Source: Selaginella moellendorffii (Eukaryota; Streptophyta; Lycopodiopsida; Selaginellales; Selaginellaceae). Taken from it: 64,000 bases of DNA. Made by a program: the position numbers and the translations under genes. Shown in pieces: positions 19,581-27,638 of the stretch. The stretch lies in contig NW_003314398.1 of NCBI RefSeq assembly GCF_000143415.4, forward strand, positions 28,134 to 92,133, given 5' to 3'. A model generated the notes under the pieces. It saw only the letters and a program-made list of their open reading frames with translations, made no database searches and was not told the origin of the DNA. The number at the start of each line of letters is the position of its first letter. The stretch's first letter is position 1.

Positions 19581-20306
19581 CTACCTGGAACGTAGCTTTC
19601 GCCCATGCTGGCACCTGATATCCTGACCGAATGTGTTGTTCTGAGGAGGAAAGTAAGTTCCGGGCCCCGGAAGCCCGCTATCCGGTCCTCGGTGCCACTT
19701 CCCTGTCATTGTGAAGGCCGGACCGCTCCTTCCAGCAATATGTTTGCCTCTGTCCGGGTTATACTGCGCAGGGCCTGGAGTGTTGTAAAAGTCGCCATAG
19801 ACCGTCCGAGGTCCCGGGTTACACGTCCTCGATGGAGGAAACCTGTTGGCCATTGTAAACGAGGGACTCTGCGGCCTTGCCGAGTAGAAGTAAGTGCCTG
19901 GACCCGGAGCATCCGTGTCGTGCTTGGTGGTCCGCTTGGACGCCACAGTGAAGGCCGGCCCGCTGTTCTTGTTTGGAAGGGAGTAAGTGCCAGGCCCCGG
20001 TGTCACCTCGCTCAGGAGAAAACGTCTAGGAGTCCAGTTGCCTCGAGGAGATGGATGTCGCGAGCGTTCCAGCATCCACATCTTCTCCAGGTCCAGGTTT
20101 GGAGTCCCCTTCGCGCTCAGGCTGAAAGCCGGTCCCGTTGGCCCGAGCCTTGGATGGTACATGCCTGGTCCCAGCCTCCAATCTTCATTGGGAGGTGGTC
20201 GACGCTTTGCAGCGAGGGTGAAGGCCGGAGGAGAACGGACAACCGGTTTTATACTGGGATTGTAAGCAGCTGGTCCAGGAGACCTGTCTTCCACCTTGTA
20301 GGACAT
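19581..20306 (-). CDS. SHIPPO/ODF3-type (STPGR-repeat) axonemal protein
   Basis: A 241-residue single-exon protein made almost wholly of Pro-Gly-Pro repeats: SPGPAAYNP, LGPGMYHP, TPGPGTYSLP, APGPGTYFY, NPGPRTVYG, TPGPAQYNP and LPGPGTYFP, alternating with GPAFT(L/V/M) strands. This is the STPGR/SHIPPO pattern of ODF3/CIMAP proteins, which bind axonemal or manchette microtubules in flagellated cells. In land plants such genes persist only in groups with swimming sperm. The ORF starts with MSYKVEDRSPGPAAYNP, so the first repeat is at the start and the gene looks complete. Expression in spermatogenous cells is predicted from the family and not seen here. Confidence 0.85.
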   Translation of the reverse strand: MSYKVEDRSPGPAAYNPSIKPVVRSPPAFTLAAKRRPPPNEDWRLGPGMYHPRLGPTGPAFSLSAKGTPNLDLEKMWMLERSRHPSPRGNWTPRRFLLSEVTPGPGTYSLPNKNSGPAFTVASKRTTKHDTDAPGPGTYFYSARPQSPSFTMANRFPPSRTCNPGPRTVYGDFYNTPGPAQYNPDRGKHIAGRSGPAFTMTGKWHRGPDSGLPGPGTYFPPQNNTFGQDIRCQHGRKLRSR

Positions 20307-20415
20307 TTGGATGCAGTGCTGCTCCTTCTAGTTCGGCGGCTTCTGCAGAACACATAACTTGGTAAGGAAAAGTTCTTGACAGTTATAAGACAGTTGCCAA
20401 CTTCACCTGAATCGT

Positions 20416-22718
20416 TCAAGAGAAGAAAATATATAAGCATAGAATGGAACAGGGTAAAAAGACCAGGAAAGCTGACACGTAGAGTGCGCTTCCCCAAAAC
20501 CACATCAGCTCGACGAAGCTCCACAAACCGGCTGACTCTCTCGCCAGTATGGTTAAAACTACGAGCAGAGGAAAGCACGTAAGAGCGGGCGCAAGCACCG
20601 CGTTTACGCGAGAAATGACTCCAGACTTGGGCTTCCAGAGCGCTCTCCAAGAAGAACTAAAAGGCTGAGCAGAAAGGCACATAGGAACCAAAAGCAATGC
20701 ACCGGCCAGAGCTACGGAGAAGTTTACGGCGGAAAGGATTCCCAGAGCAATGCCAGTTAGACCCAGAGTTAAGGATTTTAGTGGCACATACCAATCATCT
20801 GAAGCGTGTGCATCAGATCTAAGACAAAAAACCGGAGCAAGGCACAAGCCGGACAAGAGAATCCAAACAGCCAGCCTTGTGGGAGCAGAGGAAAATAGAT
20901 GGAAAAGAATGGCTGGACAGATCGCGTTACCCAGGGACCATGTTTCAACGAGAATAACAACAAGGATTGCTCGAGTCCAGGAGCCAGGCGTAGCTTTGAC
21001 ACTAGTGCAGAGCGCTGCTGCCTGTATGGGAAAATTGGAGAGGAGGAGACCGAAGGGGATAATGTAGGTACTGATGGACACGAATTTGTTGGGAGAGACC
21101 ATGATGTATAGGAAAAGAGACTGATGGAACTTTTCAAGCAGGTTGTTTACTGATCGCAGAACACCTTCAATCAGCCTGCAAGCCACCGGGGAGTTTACGA
21201 TCCCGTTCAATGTAGTCAAATGAAAGCTTACCTTCCGAAGTTCGTCAAGAAGTCCATATTATGCTCCAGATCTGTAGAGACCACTTCCAAAGTTACAGCA
21301 TCGAGTTGGAAATCTCGAAAGGCTCCATGAGAACCTGTTGGAACTCCTAGCATCTGCATAAAACACTTCAGTTCACATACTTGACACGGTAAATACGTAC
21401 TTGGTTCCAGCACGATCTCAAGAGAACAGAAACTCCATTCACGTAGTCCTCAGCCGTAGTGAAGCTCGCTTTAGCATGAGAAAGAAAAGCCTTCCGAAGC
21501 TCAGCAGCTTTTTTCCCGACAATCTCAAAGACGTATCCAACACTTCTTAACCACTGCCAATCTTTGATCCTCGGGACACCCTCAAGAGTTAAATGGAACT
21601 GTTGCCGCCAGGAGACCAACAGGTTGACGACGCTGATCATATCCATGTTCGGCATCTGCCCGTTTGAGCCTTCAGCGTGGATTTCCAAAGAACTCACTTT
21701 GGTAGCACCAGCACCACGAGTAAACTCCAAGACAAACCCGGCTGTAATGCTTCCTGCTCGTTTGAAAAAAATGTCCCTGGAACTGTTACCATCCTGTGTA
21801 TAGTGCATCCCCTCGAACGAAGAATCTGATACCAAAGGTTCATGGTACTCTTTCAACCACGCAGCAACTGCCGTGTACTTCTCATACTTGCTGTCCGCGG
21901 CAACCCAAACGACGTCTTTTGCCAGCCAAAGAGCCCGACTTAGAAGATCTAGCAGCGACAGAGATAAACCCATGGCGATGGCGTTCTCTGCCGTAAGATT
22001 CTCCAACTCGAAGGGTGTAACCAGCACAATGGCCTCGTTGCCGTCCCCTTGATGAGCTCTGAGTATCCCAACCGCATTGACACCAGGAGTTTGCTCGCGT
22101 CCGTCGACCAGGCAGTGCTTCCCGGCCTCGTAAGTATGTGACGTCGAGAGAAACCCGAGTATGGAGAAGGACCGGGTTGGAGGACAAAAACGATGAAAGT
22201 AGTAGTCGGCTCCAAGAGCATCCAAACGATCACCCAGCCACTTCCGAAAATCTCTGCACGACCAAAGAAAAAGATTAAAGTTTTCATAGAATGTGAGAGA
22301 GCAATAGCACTGACTTTTGAGGATCAGTGCTGCTAGAGAGTAGCGTTTGGATCTCGCGGGCAAGATCGTGCGCCTTCAAGGTATCATAATGAGAGAATGT
22401 TGCTCGAGCTGAGCCTGGAATCACGAGATCGATCGGAAAAAAATTGGAGAAGGAAAGTATTCAAACCTGGCAATAGCGCATTCTCGTCGACATAGACAGA
22501 CTTCGCGAGCACTGGCAGGAGCATCAGCGACACGATCCCGGCAACGCAGCACACAAAACTGGCAGGGCATTCCAGGGAAGATTTTCACAGATGTTTCACA
22601 ACTAGAGATCGCCTCACCTGACGAGCGCAGCGTGGCGGACGATCAGCACAGCAAGGCGCGCCAGCAATCGGCCTTTGAGAGGCGGCGCCTGCCGATCCTT
22701 CTCTCCATCAGCCCCCAT
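20416..22718 (-). CDS. GPAA1: GPI transamidase subunit GAA1
   Basis: Six exons (22718-22618, 22558-22467, 22414-22315, 22253-21401, 21353-21232, 21175-20416) join in frame to 675 residues, close to plant GAA1 length. A first membrane segment (VCCVAGIVSLMLLPVLA) is followed by VDENALLPG and a large lumenal domain (KWLGDRLDALGADYYFHRF, REQTPGVNAVGILRA), then several C-terminal membrane spans (PTRLAVWILLSGLCLAP, ALAGALLLVPMCL, LWSFVELMWFWGSALYVSAF). GAA1 is the ER subunit that links the preprotein/GPI lipid to the PIG-K/GPI8 transamidase. The ATG is only 46 bp from the divergent PPR start at 22765, with a TTTAGGGTTCTT motif between. AG peptides elsewhere in this window would be clients of this complex. 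Confidence 0.9.
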
Positions 22719-22726
22719 TCTCTTCT

Positions 22727-22740
22727 CAAGAACCCTAAAA
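22727..22740. promoter_or_regulatory. Telo-box-like motif between divergent genes
   Basis: AAGAACCCTAAAAT on the plus strand (TTTAGGGTTCTT on the GAA1 sense strand) sits about 10 bp upstream of the GAA1 ATG, in the 46-bp gap to the PPR start. The same string occurs just upstream of COG7, the trihelix gene and the 8289 PPR start. Confidence 0.5.
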
Positions 22741-22764
22741 TATTTTTCCTTCCTGGGGAAATGT

Positions 22765-25700
22765 ATGAGCAAGTCTCTTCTCGTCGCGATTGGGAGCTGG
22801 AAGTATCCGATCGAGCAACGCACCAGGATCGCTCCCGCCGCTCCCGTGATCCTGGCGGCACTCAAGGCCTGTAGCGCTGTGAGGGATTTGGAGGCGGGCG
22901 CCAGGATCCACGCCTCGTTCTTGGAATCGAGTGGAAGCGGCGCTATCGCCAACAGCAATGTGGAGAACAGTGTGATCCACATGTACGCCAAGTGTGGGAG
23001 CTTGCGCGATGCACGATCGGTCTTCGATTCCATCTCTCACCTCTCGGTGGTATCATGGAACGCTTTAATCTTTGGCTACGCAGAGAATGGAGGGCCGCGC
23101 GAGGCGCTGGAGCTCTTCCAGCGGATGCAAGACGATGGATTCTCGCCAAATCCTCTCACTTTCGTGGCAGCGCTCAAGGCCTGCGTGAGCTGCGCCGATG
23201 GAGAGGAGGCCCAGAGATTGGACTGGCTGGAAAGAGGGAGAAGAATTCATAGCCAGGCTCTAGCAGCTCTAGCAAGAGGTGAAGAGCTCGGCTTGACGCT
23301 GGCAAACACGCTAGTTCACATGTACGCTAAGTGTGGCAGCGTTTTGGAAGCTCGGGAAGTTTTCGACAAGATGGCGGAGCGCGATGCCGTGAGTTGGAAC
23401 GCTCTCATGTTTGGATACGTGGACGCTGGCCAGAGCGAGCAAGCGCTAGAGCTCTTCCGGCGGATCCACAAAGAACTTCTCCAAGGCAAGCCGAATGCTC
23501 TCACTTACGTTGCCGCGCTCAAAGCTTGTGCTACCTGTGCAGAGGAGATCCAAGACGAGGAGAGTGGTCGAGTGGAGCGAGCACAGTGGCTGGAAAAGGG
23601 AAGAGCGCTCCACTCTCGAGCTGTGGAGAGCGGGCATGAAACGGATTTGAAGGTGGCGAGCACTCTGGTGGACATGTACGCGAAGTGTGGGAGCTTGGAG
23701 GATGCCTGCCGGGTTTTCCAGCAGATGAAGAGCCACGACGTTGTCTCGTGGAATGCGATCATCATGAGCTATGCTCAAAGCGATCGAGGTGAGACTGCTC
23801 TGAGGCTCTTCGCTCAGATGTTGGAGGCTGGTTTCACGCCTAACGCGCGGACTTTTGTGGCTGCTTTGCAGGCCTGTGGCGAGCTAGCGGGTAAAGAAGG
23901 GCGGTGTGTCGAAGGCAAAGCTGTGAAAACATGGTGCCTGGAGAGAGGTATGGAGATACATTCCCAGGTGGTGAGCAGTGGCCAAACTTGCGACATTATC
24001 CTCGCCAACAAGCTGGCGGACATGTACGCAAAGTGTGGAAGCTTGCAAGACGCGTACCGGGTTTTTGAGAGGATGCCTCTTCACGATGTGGTCTCATACA
24101 ACGTTATGCTGTTCGGCTACGCGGATGTGAATGAGGGAGACTTGGCACTGGAACTATACGATCGGCTGCAAGAGAAAGGTGTTGCTCCCAACTCTCAGAC
24201 TTACGTTGCTGCTTTGAAGGCCTGTGCAAGCTGTGCAGTGAAAGAAGAAGGACGACAGGTAGATGGGAAACTTGTGAAAGTGAGGAACTTGGAAAGAGGA
24301 GCTGCGATTCACTCCGAAGCGAAAATCTCCGGCCTTGAAGCTGACATCAAAGTGGCAAGCACTCTGGTGGACATGTACGCCAAGTGTGGATGCGTGGAGA
24401 GAGCTTCACAGGTCTTTGACGGGATGAAGATCCGGGATGTGGTTTCCTGGAACTCCATCATTCTGGGATACACGCAGTGCGGTGAAGGAGAGTTAGCTCT
24501 TCTCCTTTTTGTTCGGATGCAAGAAGATGGTGTGACTCCGGACGGACTAGCTTTCGTTGCAGCACTGAAAGCGTGCTCCTGCATGGCCGGGAAAGAAGAA
24601 GGAAGTAGAAGAGCAGAAGACGGGAAGATTATCAAAGCTAGATGCCTGGAGTTTGGGAAACTGATCTACAGTGAAGCTGCGACTAGCGGCTATGGATCCG
24701 ACAGCAAAGTTACTAACACAATGCTAGATACGTTGGCAAAGTGTGGTAGCATGACCGACTCTCAGAGGCTCTTCGAGAAGATCGTAGAACGAGACGTGGT
24801 CTCGTGGAACGCTATGATTCTCGGCTATGCTCAGTGTGGAGAACCCGAGCTCGGTGTGCTCTACTTCAGACGCTTGCTAGAGGAAGGTCTGGCTCCAAAC
24901 GAGGTGACTCTGGTGGTGGTTCTGAAGGCTTGTGGAAGTATCGGGGGTCTGAAAGTTGGGAAAATGATTTACGACGAGTTTATCCTGGCCGGGCTGGTTC
25001 AAGAGTGTGGAGCAATCGCAGGCTCTCTGATCGGTTTCTACGGTAAATGCGGTAGCATGGTGGACGCTCAAGAGGTATTTGATTCACTTCCTTACAAGCA
25101 GCTAGTGACTTGGAACGCACTTCTAGCAGGATATGCACACCAAGGAGATAGCCAACGAGTCTTTGAGCTATTCGAGAGCATGCAAAGTGGAAACGATCGA
25201 GTGGACATCGATGGCATCACCTTCCTCAGCCTTCTCAACGTGTGCAGCCACGCGGGCCTTGTTTCCAAGGGGAAGGAGCTCTTCGAACTTATGGCCTCGC
25301 CGAGCTACCACATCAAGCCGAGGATCGAGCACTACGCTTGCATTGTGGATCTCTTTGGCCGAGCCAATCACCTGGCCGAGGCAGTGGCCGTGCTCAAAAC
25401 GATGCCTTACAGACCGAGCCCCGCGATCTGGAGAACAGTCCTGGGAGCTTGCAGAAAGTGGAAGAACGTCGAGCTCGCCAAGCTCGCCTTCGAAGAGATC
25501 CAGAGACTGGACAGGAAAGACGGCTCGGCGTACGTGCTCATGGCCAACACTTACGCCGCCGCGGGAATGTGGGACGAGAGCCTGAAGCTCCACTCGTCGA
25601 GCAGGATCCAGGGAGCCGTGAGGAAGGCCGGGCAGAGCTGGTGGAGCGACGGGGCCGGGAAGCTCCACTGCTTCCTGGCGGGGGACTCGAGCCACCCGCA

Positions 25701-26040
25701 GAACGCAGCGATCCAGGCCAGGCTCAAGAGCTTGACGATGGCGATGAAGACCGCTGGATACGTCCCCGGGCTGGAGAGCTCGCTGCTCCACAACGTCCCG
25801 GACGATGCCAAGGAGTCGGCGCTGTGCGGCCACAGCGAGCGGCTGGCGATCTGCTGCGCGCTCGTCAACTCGGCCCCGGGGACGCCGATCCGCATCGTCA
25901 AGAGCCTCCGGGTGTGCGACGATTGCCACAGAGCCACTGCGATCATCTCCAGGGTGGAGGGGCGCGAGATCATCTGCCGGGACATGAGCCGCTTCCACGT
26001 CTTCCGGGACGGGAGGTGCTCTTGCGGAGATTTCTGGTGA
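22765..26040 (+). CDS. PLS-type PPR protein with E and DYW domains (RNA-editing factor)
   Basis: An intronless gene of 1091 codons from ATG 22765. The frame is open from 22675, but those codons are antisense to GAA1 exon 1. About eight repeated blocks of PLS-type PPR motifs (TFVAALKAC, LERGR.IHS, VASTLVDMYAKCGSLEDA, HDVVSWNAIIM.YAQ) are followed by the E region (IEHYACIVDLFGRANHLAEAV) and a full DYW domain: GQSWWSDGAGKLHCFLAGDSSH (in pieces), the deaminase zinc signature HSE and CDDCH, and terminal CSCGDFW (DFW in place of DYW). Such proteins go to mitochondria or plastids and perform C-to-U editing of specific sites. No obvious transit peptide is seen. One of only two intact PPR genes among many broken copies here. 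Confidence 0.9.
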   Translation: MSKSLLVAIGSWKYPIEQRTRIAPAAPVILAALKACSAVRDLEAGARIHASFLESSGSGAIANSNVENSVIHMYAKCGSLRDARSVFDSISHLSVVSWNALIFGYAENGGPREALELFQRMQDDGFSPNPLTFVAALKACVSCADGEEAQRLDWLERGRRIHSQALAALARGEELGLTLANTLVHMYAKCGSVLEAREVFDKMAERDAVSWNALMFGYVDAGQSEQALELFRRIHKELLQGKPNALTYVAALKACATCAEEIQDEESGRVERAQWLEKGRALHSRAVESGHETDLKVASTLVDMYAKCGSLEDACRVFQQMKSHDVVSWNAIIMSYAQSDRGETALRLFAQMLEAGFTPNARTFVAALQACGELAGKEGRCVEGKAVKTWCLERGMEIHSQVVSSGQTCDIILANKLADMYAKCGSLQDAYRVFERMPLHDVVSYNVMLFGYADVNEGDLALELYDRLQEKGVAPNSQTYVAALKACASCAVKEEGRQVDGKLVKVRNLERGAAIHSEAKISGLEADIKVASTLVDMYAKCGCVERASQVFDGMKIRDVVSWNSIILGYTQCGEGELALLLFVRMQEDGVTPDGLAFVAALKACSCMAGKEEGSRRAEDGKIIKARCLEFGKLIYSEAATSGYGSDSKVTNTMLDTLAKCGSMTDSQRLFEKIVERDVVSWNAMILGYAQCGEPELGVLYFRRLLEEGLAPNEVTLVVVLKACGSIGGLKVGKMIYDEFILAGLVQECGAIAGSLIGFYGKCGSMVDAQEVFDSLPYKQLVTWNALLAGYAHQGDSQRVFELFESMQSGNDRVDIDGITFLSLLNVCSHAGLVSKGKELFELMASPSYHIKPRIEHYACIVDLFGRANHLAEAVAVLKTMPYRPSPAIWRTVLGACRKWKNVELAKLAFEEIQRLDRKDGSAYVLMANTYAAAGMWDESLKLHSSSRIQGAVRKAGQSWWSDGAGKLHCFLAGDSSHPQNAAIQARLKSLTMAMKTAGYVPGLESSLLHNVPDDAKESALCGHSERLAICCALVNSAPGTPIRIVKSLRVCDDCHRATAIISRVEGREIICRDMSRFHVFRDGRCSCGDFW

Positions 26041-26045
26041 ATCTT

Positions 26046-26105
26046 AGTCAACTTGTTGACCAATCAGTCAACTTGTTGACTAAACAGTCGGTTTGTTAAC
26101 TGAAT
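26046..26105. repeat. Three tandem 20-bp palindromic W-box units
   Basis: Unit 1 is AGTCAACTTGTTGACCAATC, and units 2 and 3 are variants. Units 1 and 2 contain the perfect palindrome GTCAACTTGTTGAC, which places two inverted W-box cores (TTGAC) around TT. More TTGAC/GTCAA cores follow to about 26180, giving around eight in 135 bp. They lie between the PPR stop and the lipase gene and could act as a WRKY-responsive promoter for the latter. Confidence 0.6.
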
Positions 26106-26353
26106 ATAATTTAGTCAATAGTCTTTGACTAGGAGTATTAGTCAACGGTTTAAACGGTAAGACAAAGCGTCAACCCAAGTCAGCGACCACGAACTTGGCT
26201 CTTTAGTGCGCCGCTCCGGAGATTTATTCTTCCTGCGTGACTTCAAACCGGGGCAGTAAATTTCGGCACGAACTTTTTTCCAGACACCGCTGCGAACTTA
26301 TATTGCCGTGTCGCGAGAAGAACGAGCATTGTAGAGCAACGAAAGCAACGAGC

Positions 26354-27385
26354 ATGAAGAAGAAGAAGAGAAGAATGCCGGCGATGGCGGTGAAGAGCGA
26401 GGCCGCGTTCCAGAGCCGGCGCGGGATCCAGCTCTCCACTTGCAGCTGGACGCCATCCTCGGCAGCAGCCACCAAAGCTCTGGTCTTCCTGTGCCACGGC
26501 TATGGCATGGAGTGCAGCGTCTTCATGAGCAAGGCCGGGGAGAAGCTCGCGGCCGCCGGCTACTGCGTCTTCGGCATCGACTACGAAGGCCACGGCAAGA
26601 GCGACGGGATGCGCTGCTACATCCGCCGCTTCGACGACATCGTGGACGACTGCCACGACTTCTTCCACTCGGTTCGCTTGCGGCCCGAGTTCGCTGGCAA
26701 GCCGGCCTTCCTCTACGGTGAGTCCATGGGAGGTGCGGTGGCGCTACTGCTGGAGCGGCGGAGCGGCGGCGGCGGCTCCCAGAGCCCGGGAGATTCCTCC
26801 AACTGCTGGAGCGGTGCCATTCTCGTTGCGCCGATGTGTAAGATCTCCGAGAACATGCTCCCGACGCCGTGGCTGCGGTGGCTGCTCATCAAGCTCTCGG
26901 CTCTCATCCCGACTTGGAAGGTGGTTCCTATCAAGGACGTGATCGAGCAGTCGTTCAAGGACGAGCGCAAGCGCCGGGCCATCCGGAGTAACCCGTATAT
27001 ATACACCGATAGAATGATCCTCAAGACCGCCGTGGAGCTGCTGCTGACGAGCCTGTCACTGGAGAAGCTGCTCGGCCAGGTGAAGATGCCTTTCATTGTG
27101 TTGCATGGCGAGGATGATCGCGTCACGGACCCGGCCATCAGCAAGGAGCTCTACGCCGCGGCCAGCAGCTCGGACAAGACCATCCGGATCTACTCGGGGA
27201 TGTGGCACGGCCTCACCACCGGCGAGCCCGACCATAACGTCGACTTGGTGTTCCAGGACATCACTGAGTGGCTTGACAAGAGGTGCGCAGTGGCGGACTA
27301 CTCTTTGTCTTCGTTGGATGGGCTCAAGAAGCTGCAGCACGATCCTCTCTTTTGCAAAGGGATGGATCTAGATGCTCGCTCTTAG
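26354..27385 (+). CDS. Monoacylglycerol lipase-like alpha/beta hydrolase
   Basis: An intronless ORF, open from 26237. ATG 26354 (MKKKKRRMPAM) or 26375 is preferred because the upstream part looks non-coding. About 343 residues with the hydrolase_4/lysophospholipase layout: oxyanion strand FLCHGYG, DYEGHGKSDG, nucleophile elbow GESMGG (Ser), acid in HGEDDRVTD, and His in GMWHGL. Plant members are MAG lipases/lysophospholipase 2-like or caffeoyl-shikimate esterases. Sequence alone does not settle the substrate, so I call it MAGL-like. Upstream lies a W-box cluster, so pathogen or stress control is possible. No signal peptide; probably cytosolic or membrane-peripheral. Confidence 0.85.
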   Translation: MKKKKRRMPAMAVKSEAAFQSRRGIQLSTCSWTPSSAAATKALVFLCHGYGMECSVFMSKAGEKLAAAGYCVFGIDYEGHGKSDGMRCYIRRFDDIVDDCHDFFHSVRLRPEFAGKPAFLYGESMGGAVALLLERRSGGGGSQSPGDSSNCWSGAILVAPMCKISENMLPTPWLRWLLIKLSALIPTWKVVPIKDVIEQSFKDERKRRAIRSNPYIYTDRMILKTAVELLLTSLSLEKLLGQVKMPFIVLHGEDDRVTDPAISKELYAAASSSDKTIRIYSGMWHGLTTGEPDHNVDLVFQDITEWLDKRCAVADYSLSSLDGLKKLQHDPLFCKGMDLDARS

Positions 27386-27638
27386 TTGTTTTTCCATTTC
27401 AAAATTCAATGCCGGCAGCTCTGCAAAAGTATGGAGTTTTTTTAAAGCCTGGAAGAATGCGATAAAAGCTCACCTGGGTGTACAGTGCGCTAAAGTAGAG
27501 CCAGAGGCCAGCGAGAACAGTGGCTTTATCGTTTTCTATTTCCAAGGCCGAGGCGAGGCGTCGCAGTCTCACCAAAGTAGAAGGTGAGTAAAGCTCAACT
27601 TCATAAAGAAAAAATATAGTTTTTTTAGCATGAAAGGC

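Noticed and set aside
19605-20357. 250-codon plus-strand ORF opposite the SHIPPO gene
   Set aside because: The minus strand has the clear PGP repeat pattern; the plus ORF is its antisense shadow.
20749-21137. ORFs on both strands inside GAA1 exon 6
   Set aside because: They are alternative frames of the membrane-domain exon, with no independent support.
22675-22764. N-terminal extension of the DYW PPR protein as a transit peptide
   Set aside because: These codons are antisense to GAA1 exon 1 and the 5' UTR; ATG 22765 is the more cautious start, though the extension cannot be excluded.
25168-26099. Long ORFs overlapping the DYW gene (276 codons minus, 285 codons plus in another frame)
   Set aside because: They are shadows of the GC-rich DYW-coding region; their translations are low-complexity and match no domain.
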